Of a stretch of 64,000 nucleotides of DNA, positions 9,350-18,928 are shown in pieces. This stretch comes from Legionella sp. Its GTDB lineage: Bacteria; Pseudomonadota; Gammaproteobacteria; Legionellales; Legionellaceae. Under the pieces are notes generated by a model. That model did not search any database, was not told the DNA's origin, and was given only the letters and a program-made list of their open reading frames with translations. The position numbers were made by a program, and so were the translations under genes. The stretch spans positions 27,878 through 91,877 of the forward strand of contig JAOATK010000007.1 in assembly GCA_030158115.1 (NCBI GenBank). The letters run 5' to 3'. Numbering within the stretch: position 1 is the first letter of the stretch; each line of letters begins with the position of its first letter.

Positions 9350-10720
9350 ATGAATAAAAAAATAATCCTTTACGTAGTTACTCTCTGTTTATTTGGATTT
9401 TCTGCCTCCTGCGTTGCTGCGGGAATTGGCATCGATAGTCGGGATTTGCTAGATAATATTTTGTATCGATTTTCCAGCACATCCGCCCTGTGGAGTCAAA
9501 CCCTGTTAAGTTATGCACGTTTTCTGTTTTGGTCTCTGGCCTTGATCAGTATGGTATGGACCTACGGTTTAATGGCATTACGTAAAGCTGACATTCAAGA
9601 GTTCTTAGCTGAAACGGTACGGTTTTTTGTGGTGGTCGGTTTTTTCTATTGGATTTTAGACAATGGACCGGCCATTGCAAAAGCAATCATCGACTCCATG
9701 CGACAACTTGCAGCAAAGGCTTCTGGCATTAATGGGCACGTATCGCCCTCTGCTATTGTCGATGTGGGGTTTGATATTGTTTCTAAAGCCATTGATAGTT
9801 CATCCATCTGGTCTCCTGCTGCAACGACTGTGGGCTTACTCGTTGCAGGAGTTATTCTCATTACATTAGCTTTAGTCAGCATTAATATGCTCATTATCTT
9901 AATTACAGGCTGGATTTTAACCTATGGCGGCATTGTTTTATTAGGTTTTGGTGGTGGGCGCTGGACTCAGGATATTGCGATTAATTACTACAGAGCAGTC
10001 TTAGGTATTGCATTGCAAGCGTTTGCCATGATTCTAATTATTGGTATCGGCAAGTCGTTTATAGACCAATATTATGCCGCGATGTCTGAGAACATCATGT
10101 TAAAAGAAATGTTTGTCATGCTGGTGGTTGCAGTCCTGCTATTAGTACTTATTGATAAAATTCCACCGGCTTTAGCAGGCATCGTATCAGGAGGTGGTTC
10201 TAGTGGTGGCGGTGGACTCGGTCTTGGTGGGGCTATGGGTGCTGCAGGAATAGCAGGAGCTGCGATGGCAGGTGCTGCTGGAGCCGCAATTACTCAAAGT
10301 GCTGGTGGATTATCTGCGCTCAACGCTGCGTTTAAGGCAGCCAGTCAAACGCTCAGTACTGGCGATACAACGGCTATGTCTGGTATGGATAAAAGCTCCA
10401 AAACGGGTGGTTTAGCACAAGCTATGGGACAAGCTGCTCAATTTGCTGGCTCTTTTGGTTCTCATTTGGCTTCTGGCACTATGGATGTCGCTCGTGAGAA
10501 AGCAAACAGTATCAAAGAGAATTTTTCAGAAAAAATTGCAGGCACAACGGGTGGAAAGATTGCCGATGCAATCCAAAGCAAGACGGATACATCTGCCTCT
10601 CAATCGCAAGAATCAAATGCGCAAACTATTTTATCCATGGGTGCACCAGGAGGTAGTTTTAGCTCAGGCTCAGATGAAGTCAGACAGTTTGTGAATCAAA
10701 AAGCATCTGGAGAGAGTTAA
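9350..10720 (+). CDS. trbL: TrbL (VirB6-like) inner membrane protein
   Basis: Multiple TM segments, Gly/Ala-rich C-terminal tail; start at 9350. Confidence 0.9.
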   Translation: MNKKIILYVVTLCLFGFSASCVAAGIGIDSRDLLDNILYRFSSTSALWSQTLLSYARFLFWSLALISMVWTYGLMALRKADIQEFLAETVRFFVVVGFFYWILDNGPAIAKAIIDSMRQLAAKASGINGHVSPSAIVDVGFDIVSKAIDSSSIWSPAATTVGLLVAGVILITLALVSINMLIILITGWILTYGGIVLLGFGGGRWTQDIAINYYRAVLGIALQAFAMILIIGIGKSFIDQYYAAMSENIMLKEMFVMLVVAVLLLVLIDKIPPALAGIVSGGGSSGGGGLGLGGAMGAAGIAGAAMAGAAGAAITQSAGGLSALNAAFKAASQTLSTGDTTAMSGMDKSSKTGGLAQAMGQAAQFAGSFGSHLASGTMDVAREKANSIKENFSEKIAGTTGGKIADAIQSKTDTSASQSQESNAQTILSMGAPGGSFSSGSDEVRQFVNQKASGES

Positions 10721-12609
10721 TGAGTTCAAGCAAACCTAATAAAGCCATAGGCCCTCAAGTCCGACAAAAAAAACATGGCAAGATGAATAAATCATTAATC
10801 TGGTTAGTGAGTTGTGCTTCTTTAATCAGCATGCAAATAGGTACACAGTTCTTGGCGTATCAATTTCACTATACTGATGGCTTGGGGTTTTCATTTGCAC
10901 ATATTTATATGCCTTGGCAGATTTTCATCTGGGCCATTAAATACCAACCGTATTATCCTGATTCTTTTAATGCGGCCTTTGGTCTCATGGTTATGATGGG
11001 TTGTCTCTTTTTAATGATAATCGTATTGGCCTCCAAGTATTTTAAAAAGAGCAATGTAAGTGATTACCTCCATGGTTCAGCCAGATGGGCTAATTGGGAA
11101 GACTTAAATAATGCGAGCCTCATTGGTCACAATGAAGGAGTTTATGTTGGGGCGTTCGAGGATGACAAAGGAGAAGTTCATTATTTACGCCATAATGGAC
11201 CTGAGCATGTTTTAACTTATGCACCAACACGCTCAGGAAAAGGTGTTGGCCTTGTGATCCCCACCCTTTTATCGTGGCAACATTCCTGCGTCATTACTGA
11301 TTTAAAAGGTGAGCTTTGGGCAATGACCGCTGGATGGAGGCAGAAGCATGCCAGCAACAAAGTCATTCGATTTGAGCCTGCAACGTTAAAAGGAAGTGCT
11401 CGCTGGAATCCTTTGGATGAAATCAGAGTGGGTACAGAATCAGAGGTGGGTGACGTACAGAATTTGGCAACACTGGTGGTTGATCCTAATGGTAAAGGAT
11501 TGGAGACGCACTGGCAGAAAACCTCACAAGCACTTTTGGTTGGTTTTATTCTGCATGCGATTTACAAATTGAAAACCCAAGGAGAACCAGCCACATTTCC
11601 CAACATTGACCGTATGCTAGTTGATCCCAATATTAATATTGCCGATCTACTTATTGTAATGACCCAATACCCACATATTGAGGGCAAAACCCATCCCGTT
11701 ATTTCTGCCTCTGCACGTGACATGATAGATCGACCAGAAGAAGAAGCAGGCTCTGTATTATCTACTTTAAAATCTTATTTGGCATTATACCGAGATCCAG
11801 TGGTAGCACATAACGTATCTGCCTCTGATTTTTGTATTCGAGATTTAATGAACCATGAAAGTCCTGTGAGTCTTTATATTGTTACTCAACCTAACGACAA
11901 AGCAAGGCTTCAACCATTGGTTAGAGTCATGATTAATATGATAGTGAGGCTATTGGCTGACAAAATGGAATTTGAGCGTGCGTCTGATGGTAAAGGACAG
12001 TCCTATGTCAGAACGAAAAAAACGTATAAACATCGCCTGCTGTGCATGATTGATGAATTTCCAAGCCTTGGAAAACTCGATATTCTGCAAGAATCATTAG
12101 CCTTTGTTGCAGGCTATGGCTTGAAATTTTATTTAATTTGCCAGGACATTAATCAACTTAAAAGTCGTGAGCGTGGCTATGGGCCTGATGAAACCATCAC
12201 CTCGAATTGCCATATCCAAAATGCGTATCCTCCTAACCGAGTGGAGACTGCGGAGCACCTTTCCAAACTGACAGGCCAGACCACAATTGTTAAAGAACAC
12301 ATCACCACTAGCGGCAAACGTTTTTCTACGTTTTTAAATCAAATATCAAAAACCATTCAGGAAATTTCAAGACCTCTTTTAACTGTTGATGAATGTCTGC
12401 GTATGCCTGGACCTACAAAGAATGCCGATGGATTGATTGTTGAAGCTGGAGATATGGTTATTTATGCGGCTGGTTTTCCAGCCATTTATGGTAAGCAGCT
12501 GCTTTATTTTAAAGATCCTGTCTTCATAGCCAGAGCATCTATAGAAGCACCTTTGGACTCAGATATTTTGCGTGCTCATTTAAGTGAAGATGAGGTCATC
12601 AGATTATGA
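10720..12609 (+). CDS. traG: Type IV coupling protein TraG/VirD4
   Basis: Walker A APTRSGKGVGLVIPTL; LCMIDEFPSLGKLDILQESLAFVAGYGLKFYLICQD. Confidence 0.95.
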   Translation: MSSSKPNKAIGPQVRQKKHGKMNKSLIWLVSCASLISMQIGTQFLAYQFHYTDGLGFSFAHIYMPWQIFIWAIKYQPYYPDSFNAAFGLMVMMGCLFLMIIVLASKYFKKSNVSDYLHGSARWANWEDLNNASLIGHNEGVYVGAFEDDKGEVHYLRHNGPEHVLTYAPTRSGKGVGLVIPTLLSWQHSCVITDLKGELWAMTAGWRQKHASNKVIRFEPATLKGSARWNPLDEIRVGTESEVGDVQNLATLVVDPNGKGLETHWQKTSQALLVGFILHAIYKLKTQGEPATFPNIDRMLVDPNINIADLLIVMTQYPHIEGKTHPVISASARDMIDRPEEEAGSVLSTLKSYLALYRDPVVAHNVSASDFCIRDLMNHESPVSLYIVTQPNDKARLQPLVRVMINMIVRLLADKMEFERASDGKGQSYVRTKKTYKHRLLCMIDEFPSLGKLDILQESLAFVAGYGLKFYLICQDINQLKSRERGYGPDETITSNCHIQNAYPPNRVETAEHLSKLTGQTTIVKEHITTSGKRFSTFLNQISKTIQEISRPLLTVDECLRMPGPTKNADGLIVEAGDMVIYAAGFPAIYGKQLLYFKDPVFIARASIEAPLDSDILRAHLSEDEVIRL

Positions 12610-13151
12610 AAAAGTTGTCAGCTTTCATGGCTACTTTTCTGTTAAGTATTATTGCTTCAGGCCTACTGTTCCACGCTATGGGCTTTAGGATAAACCTGAC
12701 TGAGTCCATCCCTGTAGGCTTATATCGCATCACCAGTGTAGACGTCATCAAAAATGCTTATGTGATTTTTTGCCCTGATGATAGACAGTCCTTCAGGTTA
12801 GGCAAAGATAGAGGCTATATAGACCATGGTCTTGATTGTGGTGGGTATGGTTATTTAATGAAAAAAGTGGTGGCGATATCTAGCGATATTCTTTCTGTGA
12901 CACCTGAAGGGGTTTTTGTAAATCAAACATTAATCCCCTTTTCAAAACCAAAGTTAGCAGATGGAATGAACCGTACATTACCTCAATGGCAGATATTAGA
13001 TTACCCGCTTAAAGAAGATGAAGTGATGACGATGACCAATCAAAGTGAATGGTCATTTGATGGTCGATATTATGGTCTTGTTCACACAAGGCAAATCAAA
13101 GGAATGATCACGCCCATATGGGTAATTAATGAACGGAAGAACAACATATGA
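12606..13151 (+). CDS. traF: TraF-like S26 family conjugation peptidase
   Basis: NLTESIPVGLYRI (Ser motif) and KKVVAISSDILSVTPEGVFVN (Lys motif). Confidence 0.85.
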   Translation: MKKLSAFMATFLLSIIASGLLFHAMGFRINLTESIPVGLYRITSVDVIKNAYVIFCPDDRQSFRLGKDRGYIDHGLDCGGYGYLMKKVVAISSDILSVTPEGVFVNQTLIPFSKPKLADGMNRTLPQWQILDYPLKEDEVMTMTNQSEWSFDGRYYGLVHTRQIKGMITPIWVINERKNNI

Positions 13152-13296
13152 GCAATGAAACCGAATTAATTAATGTAATTTCAGAAAAACTAGAGGATTA
13201 AATAATCTCTGGGTTTATCGTGGAAGTCAGCCCGGTAGAGGCTGATATCATGGGAGAATATTTGAAGATGGACTTAACGAAGAAGACGCGATGTAG
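13148..13296 (+). pseudogene. Disrupted small tra-type ORF (possible TraD-like remnant)
   Basis: MSNETELINVISEKLED then stop; a neighbouring frame reads LWVYRGSQPGRG-TGA-YHGRIFEDGLNEEDAM-TAG. Confidence 0.4.
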
Positions 13297-13473
13297 ATAC
13301 TAAAAAATAATTAACCACTTTTAGGAACTAAGTGGTTAAAAGTAATGGGAGGTTTCTCTACGGGCAAGCCCTGCTCCTTCTGCTAGCGCAGAAACAAGTT
13401 AAAAGAAGAGCAAGAACTAATAAATGAATTTTAATCTATATTTAGATGAACATCGGTAAATGGGTATTCTAAT

Positions 13474-15885
13474 ATGCAAACGGTCAGGAATAATCATTAT
13501 GTCCCTGAGTGGTATCAAACAGGGTTCTGGAATAGCCAGTCTAAATTGATTTATCTTGATCTTGAGCCTGATAAAATAGAGCTATCAGATGGTAGGATCT
13601 TTACCAAGAAAGATAAAAAGTACTTGCATCCTCCGAGCTGTTTTTGTGTAAAAGACTTATATACAATCTTTTTTGGAAAATCTATCAATGATGATATCGA
13701 AAAAATGCTCTTTGGTGAAATAGATCGAGTGGGCGCAAAAGCTGTGCGAGCTTTTATTAATCTTGATACTCACCAATGGCATTTAAATTTTAAAAATTTT
13801 TATGAATTTATTGATGCTCAAAAGTTTAGAACTCCTAAAGGATTGGATTGGATCAAATCTAAATATCTTAACCTTAATCAGGAGCAATTAATGGTTGAGA
13901 TGAAATCTTTACATGGATTGAATATAGCTATTTGGGCAGAAAGTGTAAGAGAGATTGTTTCAGCAAAGAACTCCAATATAAAATTTATATTAACTGATCA
14001 TCCAGTCAGAATTTATAACCATGCATACACACCTGATGATGAGAAATTACAATATCCGGATGAGCCTTCAATTTTACTTAAAGGTTCGCAAACAATTTTT
14101 CCTCTAAACGACGAAAACTGTTTGATATTAACCAATCTTGAATATGCTAATGATCCAAGTGTTGATCCCACAGAAAGAAGAATAAACCCTCAACTTCTTA
14201 GACAATCATTAGTTTCTACGGATAATTTAATACGATCGAGGAATCTCAATGATTTTGAAGTATCGACTATTAACTATATTCTGAAAAGAGGAGCAAAAAG
14301 GTTTATAGCATCTCAAAATGAAGATTGGTTGTATCCTGAAAGGTTAGTTTCCTCTAATTGTATGACATTCAAAGAAACTTTATTGCCTCCACGAAATGAA
14401 TTATATAAATTTAATTCTGCAGTAGTTTTAGCAATGTTTAAAGATGGTACTACCCACAGTCAAGATCCATATGGAAGAACTAATCCTGTAAATAATTTTT
14501 TTAAAAAGGAAATCATTAACGATGAGCTTAAGTCAAATGATGCATGTGGATGTGCTAGTGGTAAAAAATACAAATATTGTTGCAAATTGATACCAAAAAA
14601 TAAAAGGAGAACCTGGAAGGAAAAAAGTATACGGGAAAGAAATATATTGCTTTACGAAGGAATTGCACAAATTCTTAGTTTAAAGTCTGATGGATCATGG
14701 CATGATCTTAAGGAACAACTTTCAGATAAAAAAATTTTTGAAATTTATCAGCTTTATGACTTCCTTTGGCCTATCAACACCGATATCTATTCTTTATTGC
14801 CAAAACCAGATGGCACTTCGCGGGCATTATACTCAGGTTTTCTCGATCCAAGATGTACGTTACTTTCCTCAATAAATGGGTTACTTCCTTATTTTGACGA
14901 AATTTTGGTACATCACCCTTTCATCCATCCAGCTATTATTAAACAAGAGATCAGTCCTTTAATTCATCCATACTTATATAGACAGCAAATTTTAAAAGAT
15001 CTTATGATATTTCTCCATTTACAAACACCTGTTGAAGAGGGGTTAATTAATTTTGTTCCAGAGTTAATTCCATTTAATTTAAAATTGGCTAAAGAGATGT
15101 TTCGAATGGCTCGTGAGAATTCGGTTGAGGGTATAATAAGTGAGCAAGAACTTGAAAAAATGAATTTTATTATAGAAGAGGATTATCGGGTGGCTTTACC
15201 TAGACATTTTATAGAACAGGGGGTTAAGAAAAAATATCCTCATGCTTCAGAAAGCCAACGTCAAGAGTTTACAGAATATAACTATCAAGAAAATAAAAAA
15301 CATCCGTTCGCCCCCTTAGAAAACACCGCAGGTTTAAAACTGTTTAACTCTTACAGTATGTTGCCTAATTTAGAAATGAGCTTATTTCTTGCTCAAGTAA
15401 CTGGTTCAGTAATTGTGACCGATAGTGGTTTTAGATGGCGACAATTAGAGAAGTTGCAAGATCGAGATTGCGATGTTTCATTAAATCCGTGGGAGAAAGT
15501 TAGTAATTTAATTAATCAACTTGAGTTTGTTTCTCATATTCATCCAGAAATAGCAAATACGTACAGGGTGAAAAGAACTTTCATAAAAATTAGAAAGGAT
15601 ATTCGGGAAATACTATATGAAGTTTACAAAAATAAGGATTTAGTTGGTGAGGATTTTATTAATTCCCTGATAAAACGTTTTTCTATTAATTATAAAAAGA
15701 TTTTGAAAATCGTAAATGCTAAAGAGAATTATAAAACTAAAATGAAATTTCTTATCCCAAAAGGAGGATTTGTGAATAATAACGTCCAGCGTTTACTAAT
15801 TAAGTCAGGTGTAGAAGATTATTTGAGTTTTGTATTTATTTCTATTTTAATTGATTGTGACAGTTTAAATAAGGCAAAAGTATAA
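13474..15885 (+). CDS. DUF4238-like protein with SEC-C type zinc motif; unknown function, cargo between traF and traI
   Basis: N-terminus NNHYVPEWYQTGFWN (DUF4238-like); SEC-C motif CGCASGKKYKYCCK; long uncharacterised C-terminus. Confidence 0.7.
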   Translation: MQTVRNNHYVPEWYQTGFWNSQSKLIYLDLEPDKIELSDGRIFTKKDKKYLHPPSCFCVKDLYTIFFGKSINDDIEKMLFGEIDRVGAKAVRAFINLDTHQWHLNFKNFYEFIDAQKFRTPKGLDWIKSKYLNLNQEQLMVEMKSLHGLNIAIWAESVREIVSAKNSNIKFILTDHPVRIYNHAYTPDDEKLQYPDEPSILLKGSQTIFPLNDENCLILTNLEYANDPSVDPTERRINPQLLRQSLVSTDNLIRSRNLNDFEVSTINYILKRGAKRFIASQNEDWLYPERLVSSNCMTFKETLLPPRNELYKFNSAVVLAMFKDGTTHSQDPYGRTNPVNNFFKKEIINDELKSNDACGCASGKKYKYCCKLIPKNKRRTWKEKSIRERNILLYEGIAQILSLKSDGSWHDLKEQLSDKKIFEIYQLYDFLWPINTDIYSLLPKPDGTSRALYSGFLDPRCTLLSSINGLLPYFDEILVHHPFIHPAIIKQEISPLIHPYLYRQQILKDLMIFLHLQTPVEEGLINFVPELIPFNLKLAKEMFRMARENSVEGIISEQELEKMNFIIEEDYRVALPRHFIEQGVKKKYPHASESQRQEFTEYNYQENKKHPFAPLENTAGLKLFNSYSMLPNLEMSLFLAQVTGSVIVTDSGFRWRQLEKLQDRDCDVSLNPWEKVSNLINQLEFVSHIHPEIANTYRVKRTFIKIRKDIREILYEVYKNKDLVGEDFINSLIKRFSINYKKILKIVNAKENYKTKMKFLIPKGGFVNNNVQRLLIKSGVEDYLSFVFISILIDCDSLNKAKV

Positions 15886-15994
15886 CCTAGCCTCTAACTT
15901 TGAAAAATTATGGCTAAGCCGCATCTGCCTTTTGCGAGAGTGTTCATTTAACTGTAGTAGTGCAAATTTGCTCTGACAGTTACCGAAAAAGTTT

Positions 15995-17842
15995 TCATTT
16001 CAGCTTTAGACCAAAAATTTTCCGTCGCACATAGTTATCAGGTTTGAATCCTTCCCGCTCCAGCTGATCATGTGCATTATCCTGCAATAACACTTGACCT
16101 CCTCGGGTGAGCTGAACCAGATCGCATTTGGACAGGTTTCGCAGGCTGTTGTAATCTTTGGCTGGCGAGCCTTGTCTAATGCTGAAAGGGTTGGGCTTTG
16201 TACTGTCTCTTCCCTTTCCGCTGGATGCTCCAACAGCAGCATGGCTTCTTGAAGTTCTTCCTCGATGGTTTTTTCGATTTGATCTTGATTGTTCATGAGA
16301 TTTCTCCTGTTCAAAATTTAGTTTTTGACGTTGGTTTTCCAAATCCAAATCAGCAAAAGTGATTGGCATTTGATATTGAATAACTATTTGCAAGATAATT
16401 TTTTTAAATAGTGGAGACCCGTTCACACAAATACAGTCACCATAGCGGTGCCTTGCCATTTCCAATGCTCTTTTAAGTGCAGGAATAGACCCGCCTTTAG
16501 AAATGATAATTTCTTTTCCATTGTCTCTGATGACACCGTGATCTTTTTTGTAAATCTCGGTGCCTTCTTTAGTAACAGAGTCGATTTGTCCAAAATTTAA
16601 AGAAGGAAAAACTGAGCCTGAACCTGATATGGTGTAATCATGAGTATTTTTACGATTACGATAACGCATTGCCACTAAGGCATCCTGATCGCCACCTTGT
16701 GCTCTTTGTTTCAGCCAATCGGCCCAGGTTTTATTTTGGTGGGAATCTATTAACCGGCTACGTTCTTTTACATAATTTTTCCTTATGTTATCAATACCAT
16801 TAAGCAGAGTTTTGTTTATGTGCTGATATAGATACTTTTTCTGTACTTTAGAAAGGTTCATTAATTTCAAAGCCGCTCGTTTAATACGCCCTCGCTTTTT
16901 CGCCTTTTCAATAAGCCTGGCTTTAGCTTCGCGCAACTGCTTGAGCTTTTCTGAAGTAACGATTTTATTGTGGGATTTTTCGTGCTGATATTGAGCATAG
17001 AGATTAGAACTAAGTACTTTTTTGTTTAATGGTTCATAACGATAAACATTTGATGGAGGTGCATTATATTCTGAGTAGCATGGTACAAATGAACCTAGCC
17101 TGGACTCGAGATTTTTTTTAGAAAAAGTTCTGGAAATTGAACTTGCTTTAACGGTAAGTCCTTGGACATTGCAAAACACAAAACCATTGGCTTTAACACG
17201 CATCATCAATCCATGCCCTGCCAAAATACCTTGAATCTCCATCCAGCTATTGGCTGCTTCGATTTTTTCTTTACAGTAGTGCTTCATCCAATTAATCAGG
17301 CTCTCAATACCTGAGTGGTGTTCCATATCGTCAGCTAGGTTTTCTGAACGGTTTTTACGGGTTTGATGATTAGTTATTTTAAGACCTAATTCAATTTCGA
17401 GCTTGGATGCAATCTCAGCAAAAGTCTTATATGCCCTGTAAGGTTCAATCATATTAAAACTTTTGGGATGAATTTTATTAATCGCAACATGGATATGTAA
17501 ATTGTCTGTGTCATGATGAACAACAGAGATTCTTTGATGCTCTTTAAATCCTATGGAAGACACCACGCTTTCTTCTATTTCCCGTAAAGCTTGGTCTGAA
17601 GGGTTTTCACCTGGCGCGAAAGAAATGAGCATATGATAGGTTTTATCACCTGTGGCTCTTTGATTTTTAGCCTGTGTTGCCAATACCTCTTGAACAGCCC
17701 AAATGGGATCGAGACTAATACAATTCGATAGTCTGACGTTGCCCACACGCTCCTGTTTGTTTTGTTTATTACAAAGGTACTGAACAAGACCTGAAAAACT
17801 GCTAAGCCTTGTTTTCTTCATAGGGATATGGCGAATAATCAT
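15995..17842 (-). CDS. traI: Relaxase TraI (MobP family) with C-terminal LPD7-like region
   Basis: SSFSGLVQYLCNKQNKQERVG; HMLISFAPGE; VHHDTDNLHIHVAINKIHP three-histidine motif. Confidence 0.93.
   Translation of the reverse strand: MIIRHIPMKKTRLSSFSGLVQYLCNKQNKQERVGNVRLSNCISLDPIWAVQEVLATQAKNQRATGDKTYHMLISFAPGENPSDQALREIEESVVSSIGFKEHQRISVVHHDTDNLHIHVAINKIHPKSFNMIEPYRAYKTFAEIASKLEIELGLKITNHQTRKNRSENLADDMEHHSGIESLINWMKHYCKEKIEAANSWMEIQGILAGHGLMMRVKANGFVFCNVQGLTVKASSISRTFSKKNLESRLGSFVPCYSEYNAPPSNVYRYEPLNKKVLSSNLYAQYQHEKSHNKIVTSEKLKQLREAKARLIEKAKKRGRIKRAALKLMNLSKVQKKYLYQHINKTLLNGIDNIRKNYVKERSRLIDSHQNKTWADWLKQRAQGGDQDALVAMRYRNRKNTHDYTISGSGSVFPSLNFGQIDSVTKEGTEIYKKDHGVIRDNGKEIIISKGGSIPALKRALEMARHRYGDCICVNGSPLFKKIILQIVIQYQMPITFADLDLENQRQKLNFEQEKSHEQSRSNRKNHRGRTSRSHAAVGASSGKGRDSTKPNPFSIRQGSPAKDYNSLRNLSKCDLVQLTRGGQVLLQDNAHDQLEREGFKPDNYVRRKIFGLKLK
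16006..16296 (-). CDS. Small Cys-rich protein nested out of frame inside traI
   Basis: ATG at 16296 with CAGGAG upstream on the minus strand; CETCPNAIWFSSPEEVKCYCRIMHMISW reads as a genuine protein. Confidence 0.7.
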   Translation of the reverse strand: MNNQDQIEKTIEEELQEAMLLLEHPAEREETVQSPTLSALDKARQPKITTACETCPNAIWFSSPEEVKCYCRIMHMISWSGKDSNLITMCDGKFLV

Positions 17843-18192
17843 AGTTTTTTCACCACTTCAAACATCGCATCCTGAGTAGTTTTAATACGGGTTAACAATG
17901 CTCTTATTGTTGGAAGATCAAAGTGAGCGACTCGTTTATCCTGAGTCAGCCATAGTTTTAACAGTCCTCCAAGCCGTCCTAAGTCTCCATTAATCCTGGC
18001 TAGCTGCAGTACATGATCCTTATCAACACTACTTTGAATTTGATAACCAAGGCTGATCCGTCTTAAGTATTCGGCAATTGAAAGGCCAGCAGTGGCTGCA
18101 TTCGATTTAATTTGAATTTCTTCAGAAGGCAAAACGGGAACGCGAAGATGACGACCATTTTTTCGGGTGGGGTTTTTAAGCTTATCGTCCAT
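17839..18192 (-). CDS. traJ: TraJ-like relaxosome accessory protein
   Basis: ATGA overlap with traI; adjacent to oriT; RHLRVPVLPSEEIQIKSNAATAGLSIAEYLRRI. Confidence 0.85.
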   Translation of the reverse strand: MDDKLKNPTRKNGRHLRVPVLPSEEIQIKSNAATAGLSIAEYLRRISLGYQIQSSVDKDHVLQLARINGDLGRLGGLLKLWLTQDKRVAHFDLPTIRALLTRIKTTQDAMFEVVKKL

Positions 18193-18249
18193 AAGGATGC
18201 TGACCTCTTAATAAAGTGGTTGCAGTCCTTTGGGTATAGATTTGACCTC

Positions 18250-18350
18250 AAAATACAGGGTTTTCGTTGAGCACCGAAGGTGCGAATAAGACTTGTGATG
18301 TTTGGTAGCCAGCTTGCTGGTTAGCTAACTTCACCTATCTTGCCCTGCGT
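18250..18350. other. oriT: oriT, RP4/IncP-like; predicted nic after 18342
   Basis: CGTTGAGCACCGAAGGTGCGAATAAG and ACTTCACCTATCTTGCCC closely resemble RP4 oriT (GTTGAGCACCGCCAGGTGCGAATAAG and ACTTCACCTATCCTGCCC, from memory); lies between divergent traJ and traK. Confidence 0.88.
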
Positions 18351-18583
18351 TTTAAGTTCATCTAATAGCATACTATCAGGTAATTTTATGTAATTTCAAG
18401 GCTATTTGTTTTAAAACCAAATTAATTTCTAATAATTACCAATTATTACGATAAATCACATATTTATACGTTTAAGAGGATGTTTAATTACGCCAGAAGG
18501 AAAGAAAATAACCTAAATAATTGCACAGCAACAAAATAGTTTGTACTATCAGAAAGAGAACAATAATAAGTTGATGGTATGAC

Positions 18584-18928
18584 ATGGGAAACTCCCTCAG
18601 CGAACGAATCGCAGCAAAGCAAATGGTAAGAAAAGCCTCTGCTAAATCTGTAAATAAAGCCGCATTTCTTGCTTTAAAAAACGATATCGCTTCAGCACTA
18701 GCTGACGGCTGGTCTATAAAACTTGTCTGGGAAACCTTAGTTGAGGAAGGTAAAATCTCATTTTCATATAAAACATTTTGTGGCTATGTAGCACGTTTGA
18801 TTGCTGCAGAAAAAAAACCGTCTACGCAGGAAAACACCAAGGAAGATGAACAGGTTAAAAGTAAGGCAAAAACTGAAATTCGCGGTTTTACTTTTAATCC
18901 AAAACCCAACTTGGAGGAACTCTTGTAA
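18584..18928 (+). CDS. traK: TraK-like oriT-binding protein
   Basis: Divergent from traJ across oriT; LALKNDIASALADGWSIKLVWETLVEEGKISFSYKTFCGYV. Confidence 0.8.
   Translation: MGNSLSERIAAKQMVRKASAKSVNKAAFLALKNDIASALADGWSIKLVWETLVEEGKISFSYKTFCGYVARLIAAEKKPSTQENTKEDEQVKSKAKTEIRGFTFNPKPNLEELL

Noticed and set aside
17575-17787. Second alternative-frame ORF within traI
   Set aside because: Unlike the ORF at 16006-16296, it lacks a clear ribosome site and reads as low-information sequence.
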